From: Acidovorax sp. Leaf78
Lineage (GTDB): Bacteria; Pseudomonadota; Gammaproteobacteria; Burkholderiales; Burkholderiaceae_C
DNA: 64,000 bases
NCBI RefSeq assembly: GCF_001422735.1
Contig: NZ_LMLZ01000001.1
Span: 649,869-713,868 of the forward strand
Reading direction: 5' to 3'
Both the position numbers and the translations under genes were made by a program. Positions 9,955 through 19,096 of the stretch are shown here, piece after piece. Every line of letters begins with the position of its first letter. The stretch's first letter is position 1. The notes beneath the pieces were generated by a model. That model was given only the letters and a program-made list of their open reading frames with translations. It searched no databases and was not told the DNA's origin.

Positions 9955-10576
9955 GGAGCAGCGGGGTGGACAGCCCCATGCGCTGCGCGGCCAGCAGTGC
10001 GGCGCTGCGGCTGTTGACGCCCAGCTGCGCAAAGATGGCGGCCACGTGCACGCGCACGGTGTTCTCGCTCAGGCCCAGGTCGCGGGCGATGACCTTGTTG
10101 GGCTTGCCGGTGCACAGCAAGGCCAGCACTTCCAGTTGCCGCGCGGTGAGTGACGGCGCACCCGGGACGCGCACAGCGGCGCTGTGGCTGCTGTGGATGG
10201 GAAAGCAGGGCTGCCCTGCCAGCGCGCAGGTGATGGCGTCGAGGATGTCCTGCGCACTGGCGGACTTGAAGAGAAAACCGTCGGCGCCCCGGGCGCGTGC
10301 CTCGTGGATGGCGTCCGGCGCCACGCTGGCCGACACCAGCACGATGCGGGCGCGGGGGCAGGCCTGGCGCAGCGGGCGCAGGCCATCGAGGCCATTCATG
10401 CCGGGCAACTGGATGTCCAGCAGCACGAGGTCGGTGTCCACAGCCTGCAGTGCACAGGCTTCGGCGATGGAGCCCGCTTCGGCGATCTCTCCCACGTCGG
10501 CATGGTCCTGAACGATCAGGCGCAACCCGGTGCGAAACAGGTTGTGGTCATCCACGAGCAGGAGACGGGCAGTCAT
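9941..10576 (-). CDS. LuxR/NarL-family response regulator
   Basis: DNA-binding response regulator of 211 residues. The receiver domain has the acidic pair in LLLVDDH and the phospho-acceptor Asp54 in LVLLDIQLPGM, with the conserved Lys in FLFKSAS. The C-terminal LuxR-type helix-turn-helix is clear: LTARQLEVLALLCTGKPNK...LGLSENTVRVHVAAIF. ATG 10576 (MTARLLL) fits the family better than the in-frame ATG at 10594. It is the first gene of the pair with the hybrid kinase that follows, and is likely its output partner. Targets unknown. Confidence 0.9.
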   Translation of the reverse strand: MTARLLLVDDHNLFRTGLRLIVQDHADVGEIAEAGSIAEACALQAVDTDLVLLDIQLPGMNGLDGLRPLRQACPRARIVLVSASVAPDAIHEARARGADGFLFKSASAQDILDAITCALAGQPCFPIHSSHSAAVRVPGAPSLTARQLEVLALLCTGKPNKVIARDLGLSENTVRVHVAAIFAQLGVNSRSAALLAAQRMGLSTPLLHDTL

Positions 10577-10818
10577 CCGGCAAGTATTACGCACAAAAAG
10601 CTGTTGTTGACTAGTCCATTTGTGCGATGGACGCCGGATAGGTCAATTTTTAGACTTTCCGTCAAGCATTGAAAAGCATCTTGTTGGCGGCCAAGCCGCT
10701 TCACACATGGCTGCCCCCGAGGCGGCGGCCCGCCCGGCGGCGGGGTGTGAAGACATCGATGGGGTGATCACCAATGCGCAACTTTGTTTATTCACATTTG
10801 CTATTGAGAGGTTCTCCC

Positions 10819-11421
10819 ATGACTATCGAAGCATCCATCCACGGTTCTGCCTCCTCCGCCAGCCGCCAGCCCCGCAACGAGCGACGAAGCTCTGCACCCG
10901 CTGCCGTGCAGTGCGCCACCGGCCTGGGCGGCAATTCGGTGGCCCACATCGTCGAAGAAAACTGCCCGGGCATGCAGGCCTCGGCGGGTGTGGTGATCGA
11001 ACACCTGGATGCCCAGGCGGGCACCTGGCAGTTTTCGGTCGACGACGGGCAGACCTGGCGCGCCATTCGCACCGATCTCGTCAACCGCCCAGGCAATATG
11101 GGGCTGGCGCTGGACCGCGACGCGCGGCTGCGCGTGCTGCCGTTTGGTGGGCACCGGGTCAGTGGCGTGCGCGTGGCGTTTCATACCGTGCAGCGCAGCC
11201 ACGGGCAGGGCAACGGCAGCTACCGCGCCTACGCCAGTGACGACCGGGATGACGGCTCGCGCACGGTGACGCTGGTGCTGGGCCTGGCGGCCATCAACGG
11301 CACGCCGCCCGCGGTGCACGTTCCCCGCCCGCGCAACAAGCGCGCACTGGTGCAGCGGGCTGCTGCAGCCGCTGCGGCGTCGTCATCCTCGGCGCTCACA
11401 GGCTCCATGGCGATGGCCTGA
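10819..11421 (+). CDS. Hypothetical protein with one adhesin-like repeat
   Basis: A 200-residue protein. The middle carries a stretch of the kind repeated in RTX-type secreted adhesins: GTWQFSVDDGQTWRAI, followed by LALDRDARLRVLPFGGH. Here it occurs once. There is no signal peptide, and the C terminus is Ala/Ser-rich (about residues 180-195). GAGAGG around 10805-10811 is a plausible ribosome binding site for ATG 10819, better than the earlier ATG at 10774. The 240 bp upstream contain no other gene; the gene is divergent from the LuxR-type regulator, which could control it. Function unknown. Confidence 0.7.
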   Translation: MTIEASIHGSASSASRQPRNERRSSAPAAVQCATGLGGNSVAHIVEENCPGMQASAGVVIEHLDAQAGTWQFSVDDGQTWRAIRTDLVNRPGNMGLALDRDARLRVLPFGGHRVSGVRVAFHTVQRSHGQGNGSYRAYASDDRDDGSRTVTLVLGLAAINGTPPAVHVPRPRNKRALVQRAAAAAAASSSSALTGSMAMA

Positions 11422-11607
11422 GCCGCGGTTTCGCACATGCCCCAGCTTCAGGGAGGACCTGCGCTGCCTGCCACAAAGTGAGCCCCACGGGGGCGAATCT
11501 GAACGTTTGACGAGGGCAAAGCAGGGCCCTCTACGGGGTGAAAAACCGTTTGCGGCGACAATGCCGGTCCTTTCGTATTTTCATTCCCGTTTTCGTTCGG
11601 TTTTTCC

Positions 11608-12132
11608 ATGTCCAGTATCCAGGTTCGTCCCGCTACGCTTCGCGATGCAAAAGCCATCGCCCAGATCCATACCGTCTCTGCCCAAGAGGCCTACAAAGGG
11701 TTGGTGCCAGACGAGCAGTTGAAGTCCATGTCGTCGGTTGAAAAGCGCCAGGCCTACTGGCGCGAGGCCATCGAGTATTGCGAACCCCAGGTCCAGGTGG
11801 CCATTGACGGCGAGAAGATCGTCGGCTTTGTCGGCTACGACCGTTCCCGCGATGAAAAGTCCCGCCCCACCACTGGTGAGATCTGGGCCATCTACGCCGC
11901 CCCCACGCACTGGAACCAGGGCGTGGGCCTGGCCCTGTGGGACGCCGCCCGTGACGGCCTTCAGGAAGAAGGCTGCACCAACGTGACGTCGTGGGTGCCG
12001 CTGCGCAACGAGCGCGCCCTGCGGTTCCATGAGATGGCCGGCTTCAAGCGTGAGCTGTCCACCGCCAAGACCGCCGTGATCGGCGGCGTCAAGATCGAAG
12101 AAGTGCGTTTGAAGCGCCCGATCAACGCTTGA
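11608..12132 (+). CDS. GNAT-family N-acetyltransferase
   Basis: Acetyl-CoA-dependent acyltransferase of 174 residues with the GNAT fold: N-terminal VRPATLRDAKAIAQIH, the central AIDGEKIVGFVGYDR strand, the acetyl-CoA pyrophosphate-binding motif A (HWNQGVGLALWDAA) and a C-terminal RNERALRFHEMAGF segment typical of this family. Substrate unknown. It stands alone, with no close co-directional neighbour. Confidence 0.9.
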   Translation: MSSIQVRPATLRDAKAIAQIHTVSAQEAYKGLVPDEQLKSMSSVEKRQAYWREAIEYCEPQVQVAIDGEKIVGFVGYDRSRDEKSRPTTGEIWAIYAAPTHWNQGVGLALWDAARDGLQEEGCTNVTSWVPLRNERALRFHEMAGFKRELSTAKTAVIGGVKIEEVRLKRPINA

Positions 12133-12306
12133 TGGTGTGAACCCCCTCTCCGAGCCGCTGGGCGCCGTCTTTCCGCTTGCGCTTTGCCGCGCTGTGCGGT
12201 CATTTGGATGCTGTCGCCACACAGCGGTTATTGCCCGGCATCCACGGCCCAGCAGGCCGTGGTGGTGCCGCCTGTCAGTGGTACACGCAGCGCCGTGAAG
12301 GATCCC

Positions 12307-13500
12307 ATGTCGACCTCTCTTCCCATGATCGCGTGGACCCATCAAGGCGAGCCCCGGCAAGCCCAGTGGCGCTCCGAAAGTGGCGCTCCCGTGCCGCGCC
12401 GTGTCGTCACTGCCGATGACACCTTGGCCGCAGACACCGCCTTTCGCATGGCGGCTGAGGGCACAGGCCTGCTGTGGGAGGGCGACTTCCAGAACGCGCG
12501 CCACCTTCTGCAGGCGCTGATGCGCCGGGCCGAGCGCAAGCCCCGCAAGGCGGCTGCCCGGTCGGCGCAGAAGCTGGCGGTGGCGACAGCGGCAGAGGCC
12601 TTTCACCTGCACCGCCAGGCACAGGCCCAACGTGCCCGTGTACTCGCGGCCATCCTGATCCCGCTCGAGGGTGACTACAGCATCGCGCTGCGCCGCGCGC
12701 CCGACTGGCGCCAGGCCTGCACCGAGGCCTGGGGCCCTGCCACGGGCGAGCGGTCGGTCGCCACGCTGCGCGAGCTGCTGGGCCTGCTGGGCGCGCACGA
12801 ATGGCGCAAGAAGGGCGTGGAGGTGCCTGCACTGGGCGCGGCGCCGCTCAACCGCATCCACCCCCACTACGGTGTGTTCTCGCCTGTGCGGGGCGAGTAT
12901 GTGGACCTGATCGCCAACACACCCCTGCCGTCCAAAGAGCTGGCTTTCGACATCGGTGTCGGGACCGGCGTGCTGTCGGCCGTGCTGGCCCGCCGTGGCG
13001 TGCAACGCATGGTGGCCACCGACCAGGACCCGCGTGCGTTGGCGTGCGCTCGCGACAATCTGCAGCGCCTGGGCGTGCTGCCCCGCGTGGAGTTGCTGCA
13101 GGCGGACCTGTTCCCGCCCGGCCGCGCGCCGCTGGTGGTGTGCAACCCGCCCTGGCTGCCTGCCCGCGCCAATTCGCCCATCGAGCATGCGGTGTACGAC
13201 GAAGGCAGCCGCATGTTGCGGGGCTTTCTGACCGGGCTGGCCGACCACCTGGAGCCCGGGGGCGAGGGCTGGCTGATTCTGTCCGACCTGGCCGAGCACC
13301 TGGGCCTGCGCCCGCGCGATCAGCTGCTGGTCTGGATCGCCGAGGCAGGACTGGTGGTGCGGGGCCGGCACGATGTAAAGCCACGCCACGCCAAGGCGGC
13401 AGAGGCGGGCGATGCTCTGCATGCGGCACGCGCGGCCGAGGTCACGTCGCTCTGGCGGCTGGGTGCTGCTGCAGCTGCTCCATCTGCTCCATCTGCCTAA
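12307..13500 (+). CDS. Class I SAM-dependent methyltransferase (HemK/RlmG-like)
   Basis: A 397-residue protein with an N-terminal region of about 180 residues and a C-terminal Rossmann methyltransferase domain. Motif I DIGVGTGVLSAVLA is at about residue 215 and the catalytic NPPW motif at about 280; NPPW/NPPY marks enzymes that methylate exocyclic amino groups in DNA, RNA or glutamine side chains. An acidic residue after motif I (ATDQDPRAL) would bind the SAM ribose. The start ATG 12307 has AAGGA at 12298-12302 in front; the longer frame from 12184 has none. The protein ends in an Ala/Pro/Ser tail. The exact target is unknown. Confidence 0.82.
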   Translation: MSTSLPMIAWTHQGEPRQAQWRSESGAPVPRRVVTADDTLAADTAFRMAAEGTGLLWEGDFQNARHLLQALMRRAERKPRKAAARSAQKLAVATAAEAFHLHRQAQAQRARVLAAILIPLEGDYSIALRRAPDWRQACTEAWGPATGERSVATLRELLGLLGAHEWRKKGVEVPALGAAPLNRIHPHYGVFSPVRGEYVDLIANTPLPSKELAFDIGVGTGVLSAVLARRGVQRMVATDQDPRALACARDNLQRLGVLPRVELLQADLFPPGRAPLVVCNPPWLPARANSPIEHAVYDEGSRMLRGFLTGLADHLEPGGEGWLILSDLAEHLGLRPRDQLLVWIAEAGLVVRGRHDVKPRHAKAAEAGDALHAARAAEVTSLWRLGAAAAAPSAPSA

Positions 13501-13571
13501 CAAGCCGTTGACCCGTGCCTGGGCTGGCTGGACTACTTGGTCTGGGTGTGACGGGGCATGGTTGCGTGAAC

Positions 13572-13625
13572 GATTGATCGATGACCCATTGGCCTTTGAC
13601 CGCCTAGTCGATCTGTCGATCAATC
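13572..13625. repeat. Inverted repeat between convergent genes
   Basis: GATTGATCGA at 13572-13581 is matched by its exact inverted copy TCGATCAATC at 13616-13625, with 34 bases between. It lies in the 196-bp gap between two convergent genes. Could be a binding site or chance; it is not terminator-like because the loop is long. Confidence 0.3.
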
Positions 13626-13696
13626 AAGCCGCCTGTATCTAGCTGGCGCTCCGGGCGCTCTGCCCTCTGCTTATCTTTCGGTCAGATCTTTTGAGT

Positions 13697-14308
13697 TCAG
13701 CTCAGGACGGCTGGCTGGGTCGTGTCGAACGACTTGGCAGGTGTGGTGGCCGTTGCGGGGAGCAGTTGCTCAAAACGCTCGCGCAGGCTCGCTGCCCGCT
13801 CTTCGCCTGCGGCCAGAGCGACCTCGTCGAACATGGCTTCGCCCACGTCGAGCATGCTGTCCTGGTCTTTGGCGGCACGCAGTGCTTCACGAAACTGCTG
13901 CGCCATGACCGGGTCGCGGCGGGCGAACAGGCGTTCGCAGGCATCGAACAGGTACATCCGCGCACCGGCCAGCGACCGCAGGGCTTCGGCAGGCTCCTGG
14001 CGTGGGGCGGGGGCTGCGGCTGGGGACGACGTTGATGGCCGGCTGGCTGTGGCTGTGGCTGTGACTGTAGCGGTGGACGAGGCGGGTGCTGGCGGCGACT
14101 CCGTGGGCGGCAGCTCGGCGGGGCCGGTGAGGTAGCCCTGCCGCATGAGGTTGTCCACGATTTGCGCGCCGATGCCGTTGTACATGGCCTGCAGGTCCGA
14201 CAGTGTTTTGCCGTCGGCCAGCAGCAGCAGCGAGCGCTCGCGCAGGCTCAGGGTGCGCACGCCGGGGGACAGCTCCAGGCGGGCTTTGTCGGTTTTTTGC
14301 AGCAGCAT
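13697..14308 (-). CDS. Hypothetical protein with low-complexity linker
   Basis: A 203-residue protein in two parts: an N-terminal helical domain (about 1-65, GVRTLSLRERSLLLLADGKTL-type start, possibly a small winged-helix-like fold, as suggested by LSDLQAMYNGIGAQIVDNLMRQGYL) and a C-terminal helical domain (about 110-190). They are joined by a Thr/Ala/Ser/Pro-rich linker whose DNA (about 14040-14080) is a degenerate GTGGCT/GTAGCG-type tandem repeat. No family recognised; no signal peptide. Confidence 0.65.
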   Translation of the reverse strand: MLLQKTDKARLELSPGVRTLSLRERSLLLLADGKTLSDLQAMYNGIGAQIVDNLMRQGYLTGPAELPPTESPPAPASSTATVTATATASRPSTSSPAAAPAPRQEPAEALRSLAGARMYLFDACERLFARRDPVMAQQFREALRAAKDQDSMLDVGEAMFDEVALAAGEERAASLRERFEQLLPATATTPAKSFDTTQPAVLS

Positions 14309-14434
14309 GGCGTGTCCTGTTCACGGGTGATGGCGCTGATTGCACCAAGCGGCGATGACGCTGTGATGACCCCGTGCCGCACAATGGCGGGCTGCCGTGA
14401 TTGCCTTGACGGCTGCAGAAACTGCTGGATGTGC

Positions 14435-14495
14435 GATTGCTATGTTTTTTATAGCTGCTGGCGCCCGTCTAATAAGCGGTAGAGCACTTTTATTT
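14435..14495 (+). repeat. Dispersed intergenic repeat, copy B
   Basis: Plus-strand copy starting ATTGCTATG, with the ATAGCTGCTGGCGC core and an AAGCGGTAGAGCA segment, ending in a T-rich stretch. It lies between the 203-residue gene and dusC. Compare copies at 3072, 31394 and 49395. Confidence 0.6.
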
Positions 14496-14577
14496 CATAG
14501 TCTGGCTGAATGCCTTGCCGTCCGCATTCCGTGCACGCCACGGGCGGCGGCCGGCGAGGCCCCTGAACCGAACCGCG

Positions 14578-15531
14578 ATGACCTTGCTGCTGGCCCCCAT
14601 GGAGGGGCTCCTCGACTTTGTGCTGCGTGATGTGCTGACCCGCGTGGGCGGGGTGGACCGCTGTGTGTCCGAGTTCATCCGCATCACGGGCACGCTGCTG
14701 CCCGACAAGGTCTTTCTGCGCTATGTGCCCGAGCTGCGCAACGGCAGCCGCACCCTGGCCGGCGTGCCGGTGCGTGCCCAGTTGCTTGGGTCCGACCCCG
14801 TCAGCATGGCCGAGAACGCAGCCTGCCTGGCGGCGCTGGGTCCTGAAGGGATCGACCTGAACTTCGGCTGCCCGGCCAAGGTGGTCAACCGCCATGGCGG
14901 CGGCGCGGCCTTGCTGCAGGACCCCGAACGCATCGCTGCCGTAGTGGCTGCCGTACGGCGCGCGGTGCCTGCGCATCTGCCGGTGTCCGCCAAGATGCGC
15001 CTGGGCTTCAACGACACGGCGCTGCTGCGCGAATGCGCCCAGGCCATGGAGGCTGGAGGCGCCTGCGAGCTGGTGGTCCACGCCCGCACCAAGGCCGACG
15101 GCTATCGCCCGCCAGCGTACTGGGAACACCTGCCCGCAGTACGTGCTGCCGTGCGCATCCCGGTGGTGGCCAACGGCGAGATATGGACCGTGGCCGACGC
15201 GCAGCGCTGCCGCGAGGTGTCGGGCTGCGACGCGCTCATGCTGGGCCGCGGCATTGTGGCGGACCCAGGGTTGGCCCGGGCCATCCGCGCTGCCGATGCA
15301 GGCCAGCCGGGCACAGACCTTGTTACGTGGCCCGAGCTGCTGCCGCACATTGCTGCCTTTTGGCAGCTGGTGTGCGACGACCTCGAGCCCCGCCAGCGGG
15401 CAGGGCGCCTCAAACAGTGGCTCAACCTGCTGCGCCGACGGTTCCCCGAGGCGGAGATTGCCTATCAGCACGTGCGCACGATGACGGACCAGCGCGCTAT
15501 CACCGCCTGGGTGGCGGCCCAGCAGGCCTGA
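14578..15531 (+). CDS. dusC: tRNA-dihydrouridine(16) synthase DusC
   Basis: Flavin-dependent enzyme of 317 residues that reduces uridine 16 in the tRNA D-loop. The N terminus MTLLLAPMEGLLD is the FMN-binding strand, DLNFGCPAKVVNRHGGG carries the catalytic Cys98, then SAKMRLGF, VVHARTKADGY (the DusC/DusA type HARTK) and ANGEIW with MLGRGI phosphate-binding loops. DusC rather than DusA/B is favoured by size and by the C-terminal helical RLKQWLNLLRRRFPEA segment. The ATG at 14578 is preferred to the upstream 14515 start, which only adds an Arg/Pro-rich stretch. Confidence 0.92.
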   Translation: MTLLLAPMEGLLDFVLRDVLTRVGGVDRCVSEFIRITGTLLPDKVFLRYVPELRNGSRTLAGVPVRAQLLGSDPVSMAENAACLAALGPEGIDLNFGCPAKVVNRHGGGAALLQDPERIAAVVAAVRRAVPAHLPVSAKMRLGFNDTALLRECAQAMEAGGACELVVHARTKADGYRPPAYWEHLPAVRAAVRIPVVANGEIWTVADAQRCREVSGCDALMLGRGIVADPGLARAIRAADAGQPGTDLVTWPELLPHIAAFWQLVCDDLEPRQRAGRLKQWLNLLRRRFPEAEIAYQHVRTMTDQRAITAWVAAQQA

Positions 15532-15673
15532 GTCTGTTGAGCACTCGGGGTGCGGTGGCTCGGCCGTTCGTTGGTCCGTCTGCGTACTTGTCAGGTTGTC
15601 AGGCTCTCTAGCCTGAGCCCCTTGCATCCACCGCGCGGATACCACTGCGCAGATGCGCTGCGTCTTGCGACTT

Positions 15674-17644
15674 TCAGAGCAAATGATCGGGCGCGAGCGG
15701 GCCCAGCAGTTGCAGCATCAGGCGCAGCGGGGTACTGGCGTCGGGCTCCGACGTCGCGTCCGGCAAGCCGCTGCCTGCGGGGGCGCGCCACACCAGGCGG
15801 CTGCCATCCAGCTCCACCCGCCAAGCGGCGTCCCGCAGTGCACCGTCGATCTGTGCGGTGGCGCGTCGCGACAGGTCGCCACTGCGGATCAGCAGCGCGA
15901 TCTCGGTGTTTTGCCGCTGCGAGCGGATGTCCAGGTTCATCGAGCCGATGGCCAGCAGGCGGCCGTCCATGATGAGCAGCTTGGTGTGCAGCATGGCGCG
16001 CGAACTGCCCATGGACCCGCCCGCGCTGCCGCCCTTGCCACCGCTGCTGCCAGTGGAGCCCAGGGAGCCGCTGAGCACGCCGGGCAGTTCGCTGCGCATC
16101 TCGTACAGCTCCACGCCCATGGCCAGCAGCTCGGTGCGGTGGCGTGCGTAGCCTGCGTGGGCAATCGGCGCATCGTTCGAGGCCAGGGAGTTGGTGAGCA
16201 CGCGTACCCGCACGCCCCGCGCGCGCGCGGCGGCAAAGGCCTGCTTCATGTCAGGCCCTGGGACGAAGTAGGGCGAGATGATGAGCAGATCGCGCTGCGT
16301 CTGCCCCATGAGCTGCAGCAGGCCATCCACCACCGTGTCCATCTGGGCTTCGCGCAGCTCGCTGTTGTCGCCGGGCGCGCGGTCGGGCGGCAGTGCATTA
16401 GGTGCAGCGCCCATGACTCCGGACGTGTCCGCCGCATTGCCTGGTGTGGCAGCAGCGGAAGTGGAGGTAGAGGTAGCGGAAGCAGTGGAGGAAGTAGCGG
16501 AAGCGGCTGCGGCCGCAGCGGCCGTGGGCAACGCCGCAGCAGGGGCTGTGGCGGCACGCGGACCGCGGGATGTGATCGCTACTGGGGTGGCCTTCGCCGG
16601 CGCCTGTTCTGGCAGGGTAGGGGGCGCGTTGCCGTCTGGCGGGATCTTGGCAGGCTTGTCCACCAGCACCGCTGCGGGCGCCCAGGTGAACTGCGCCTGG
16701 GCCAGGTCCATGGGCTGCTGGTCCCAGATGCGCGCCCGCTGCGTGGCGGTGCTTTGGCGGCCGTCTCCCCCAGGCTGATTGTCTGGCGCCAGCGTGCCGC
16801 CCTGGCCCTTGACGCGGTCTTGCTGGGCTGCATCGGTGGTGCGCATGCGTTCGCGCAGCGCGTCCAGCTCCTCGCGGGTGACGAGCGACTGCACCGGGTA
16901 GGCGCGGTCGTTGTTCCAGTAACTGTCGAAGCTGCGCGAAAGGTCTTGAACGATAGGGCCTGCAGCCAGCACATCCAGGTCCACGAAGTTGCCTGAATCG
17001 GCATTGCCGAAGTACGCGTCTCCCAGATTGCGCCCGCCGGTCACGCCCATGGCGTTGTCCGCGATGAAGAGCTTGTTGTGCATGCGCTGCTGCACGCGCG
17101 AGAAGTCGCCGATCATGCTGAACATGCGGCCGATGGGTGAGCCCCGCGCGCCGGTCAGCGGGTTGAACATGCGCATCTCTATGTTGGGTACGAACGCCAG
17201 GCGCATCACCTGCGCGTCGCGGCCCGTGCTGTGAAAGTCGTCGAGCAACACGCGCACCCGCACGCCCCGATTGGCGGCTGCCACCACGCTCAGCAGCAAC
17301 CGCTCGCTGCTGGCATCGGCATGGATGGCGTAGTACTGCAGGTCCAGTGTCTTCTGCGCAGCGTCCACCAGGGCCAAACGACTGCCGTAAGCGGCCTGCG
17401 GGCCGCTGAGAAGTAAAAATCCTGACTGGTGACGTCCACCGGCAGCGGCACGCCGCGCATCCACCAGTTGCCCCAGCGCGGTGCCCGCGGGGGCTGCCAG
17501 GGCGCTGGTCACCGGCCGCTCGACATCCTTGGGCAAGCCCGCGCAGCCCGTGATGGCCCCGGCCATGAGGACGGCCAACAGGGCCAACCAACCGTAGCGG
17601 GCTGTGGTGTTGAGAAAGGCAGGGGCGGTGAGCATGCGCGGCAT
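15674..17644 (-). CDS. Phospholipase D-like lipoprotein (cardiolipin-synthase-like)
   Basis: A 656-residue protein beginning with a lipoprotein signal (LAVLMAGAITGC, lipid-bearing Cys34), so probably anchored in the periplasmic leaflet of a membrane. It has two HKD phospholipase-D motifs, MHNKLFIADN near 188 and LHTKLLIMDG near 553, each followed by GGRN or GSMN, so both halves of the active site are present. This matches YmdC/ClsC-type phosphatidyltransferases. Between the halves is a long Ala/Ser/Thr-rich insert (about 370-430) encoded by degenerate short repeats, and a second Ser/Gly-rich insert lies just before the second HKD motif. In-frame ATGs at 17644 and 17635 are both possible starts. 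Confidence 0.85.
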   Translation of the reverse strand: MPRMLTAPAFLNTTARYGWLALLAVLMAGAITGCAGLPKDVERPVTSALAAPAGTALGQLVDARRAAAGGRHQSGFLLLSGPQAAYGSRLALVDAAQKTLDLQYYAIHADASSERLLLSVVAAANRGVRVRVLLDDFHSTGRDAQVMRLAFVPNIEMRMFNPLTGARGSPIGRMFSMIGDFSRVQQRMHNKLFIADNAMGVTGGRNLGDAYFGNADSGNFVDLDVLAAGPIVQDLSRSFDSYWNNDRAYPVQSLVTREELDALRERMRTTDAAQQDRVKGQGGTLAPDNQPGGDGRQSTATQRARIWDQQPMDLAQAQFTWAPAAVLVDKPAKIPPDGNAPPTLPEQAPAKATPVAITSRGPRAATAPAAALPTAAAAAAASATSSTASATSTSTSAAATPGNAADTSGVMGAAPNALPPDRAPGDNSELREAQMDTVVDGLLQLMGQTQRDLLIISPYFVPGPDMKQAFAAARARGVRVRVLTNSLASNDAPIAHAGYARHRTELLAMGVELYEMRSELPGVLSGSLGSTGSSGGKGGSAGGSMGSSRAMLHTKLLIMDGRLLAIGSMNLDIRSQRQNTEIALLIRSGDLSRRATAQIDGALRDAAWRVELDGSRLVWRAPAGSGLPDATSEPDASTPLRLMLQLLGPLAPDHLL

Positions 17645-17723
17645 GGCGCGATTGTGACCGCGCACCGGCTGTCGTGCCTGTCGGACGCCGCGCCTACGCA
17701 GGTGTCGTCGTGGGCTGGCAGAC

Positions 17724-17750
17724 AAAAAAAGCCAGCTCGGCTGCGCTGGC
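17724..17750 (-). terminator. Rho-independent terminator of amtB
   Basis: On the reverse strand a GCCAGC/GCTGGC stem (17731-17750, 8-base loop) is followed by a run of seven T (17724-17730). It lies 30 bases after the amtB stop. Confidence 0.75.
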
Positions 17751-17780
17751 GTGATGGGCCAGACCGCGCCCTGTTCCTGG

Positions 17781-18983
17781 CTACCAGCTCACTTCACGGT
17801 CTGGCGTGGAGCTGATCTTGTGAATCGACAGATCAGCGCCGTCGAATTCTTCTTCTTGGCTCAGCCGCAGTCCCACCGTGCTTTTGAGAATGCCGTAGAC
17901 CACCAACCCGCCTGCCAGCGCCCATGCCACGCCCAGAGCGCTGCCGATCAGTTGGGCGGAGAAGCTCACGCCCCCCAGGCCGCCCAACGCCTTGCTGCCA
18001 AAGATCCCGGCAGCCAGCCCGCCCCAGGTGCCGCACAGGCCATGCAAAGGCCAGACGCCCAGCACGTCGTCTATCTTCCATTTGTTCTGCGTGAGCGTGA
18101 ACATCAATACAAAAATGGCGCCTGCCACTGCCCCCACCACCAGCGCGCCCAGCGGGTGCATCAGGTCAGAGCCCGCGCACACGGCCACTAGTCCGGCCAA
18201 CGGCCCGTTGTGCACGAAGCCCGGGTCATTTTTGCCAAACACCAGCGCAGCCAGCGTGCCGCCCACCATCGCCATCAGGGAATTCACAGCGACCAGGCCC
18301 GAGAGCTTGTCCACCGTCTGGGCGCTCATCACATTGAAGCCGAACCAACCCACCACCAGCACCCAGGCGCCCAGCGCCAGGAACGGAATGTTGGACGGCG
18401 GATGGGCGGAGATGGCGCCGTCCTTGCGGTACCGGTTGGCACGCGAGCCGAGCAGAATCACCGCCGGCAGCGCGATCCAGCCGCCCATCGCATGCACCAC
18501 GATGGAGCCCGCAAAGTCGTGGAATTCCTCGCCGGTCAAGCCTTTGATCCATGCCTGCACGCCGAAGTGCTGGTTCCAGGCGATGCCTTCAAAAAAGGGG
18601 TAGACGAAGCCGACGATCACCGCGGTAGCCATCAGCTGCGGCCAGAACTTCGCACGTTCGGCAATGCCACCCGACACAATCGCCGGAATGGCCGCGGCAA
18701 AAGTCAGCAGGAAGAAGAATTTGACCAGTGAGTAGCCGCTTTGCTGCACGAGGGACTCCGCACCCACAAAGAAGTGCGTGCCGTAGGCCACGCTGTAGCC
18801 CACCACGAAGTACACCACGGTGGACACCGAGAAATCCACCAGGATCTTGACCAGCGCATTGACTTGGTTCTTCTTGCGAACTGTGCCCAGTTCGAGAAAG
18901 GCGAACCCGGCATGCATGGCCAGCACCATGATGGCGCCCAGAAGAATGAACAAGGCGTCTGTGCCCTGTTTGAGTGCTTGCAT
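17781..18983 (-). CDS. amtB: Ammonium transporter Amt
   Basis: Trimeric ammonium channel of the inner membrane, 400 residues with about 11 hydrophobic segments. The two pore histidines are present in VVHAMGG and in the MHPLGALV stretch; the phenylalanine-gate region and the C-terminal cytosolic tail (LRLSQEEEFDGADLS, where GlnK docks in homologues) are intact. The start ATG 18983 has AGAGGA about 5 bases upstream; the longer frame from 19067 is unlikely. No signal peptide is seen before the first helix, unlike E. coli AmtB. A glnK gene is not adjacent. Upstream DNA carries repeated TGCACCA/TGGTGC half-sites that could bind NtrC, and a terminator follows. Confidence 0.95.
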   Translation of the reverse strand: MQALKQGTDALFILLGAIMVLAMHAGFAFLELGTVRKKNQVNALVKILVDFSVSTVVYFVVGYSVAYGTHFFVGAESLVQQSGYSLVKFFFLLTFAAAIPAIVSGGIAERAKFWPQLMATAVIVGFVYPFFEGIAWNQHFGVQAWIKGLTGEEFHDFAGSIVVHAMGGWIALPAVILLGSRANRYRKDGAISAHPPSNIPFLALGAWVLVVGWFGFNVMSAQTVDKLSGLVAVNSLMAMVGGTLAALVFGKNDPGFVHNGPLAGLVAVCAGSDLMHPLGALVVGAVAGAIFVLMFTLTQNKWKIDDVLGVWPLHGLCGTWGGLAAGIFGSKALGGLGGVSFSAQLIGSALGVAWALAGGLVVYGILKSTVGLRLSQEEEFDGADLSIHKISSTPDREVSW

Positions 18984-19013
18984 ACCGTCCTCTTGCGTTG
19001 TATTGATCTTTTC

Positions 19014-19096
19014 TGGTGCGAAAAAGCTATGTTCCCCAGAACTGCACCAAAATAAAGCAATAAACATGCCGGTTATGGTGCTATGTGATGCACCAT
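19014..19096 (-). promoter_or_regulatory. TGGTGC/GCACCA half-sites upstream of amtB
   Basis: TGGTGC at 19014-19019, TGCACCA at 19043-19049, and an inverted pair ATGGTGC (19075-19081) / GCACCAT (19090-19096). These resemble half-sites of the nitrogen regulator NtrC (TGCACCA...TGGTGCA), as expected for an ammonium transporter, although no matching sigma-54 -24/-12 box was found. Confidence 0.4.

Noticed and set aside
7843..10017. A 724-residue plus-strand frame opposite the histidine kinase
   Set aside because: Antisense artefact: the kinase has all its conserved boxes, while this frame has only Arg/Ala/Gly-rich low-complexity sequence.
11581..13623. A 680-residue reverse frame across the GNAT and methyltransferase genes
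   Set aside because: It spans two well-supported genes and an intergenic gap, and shows no domain.
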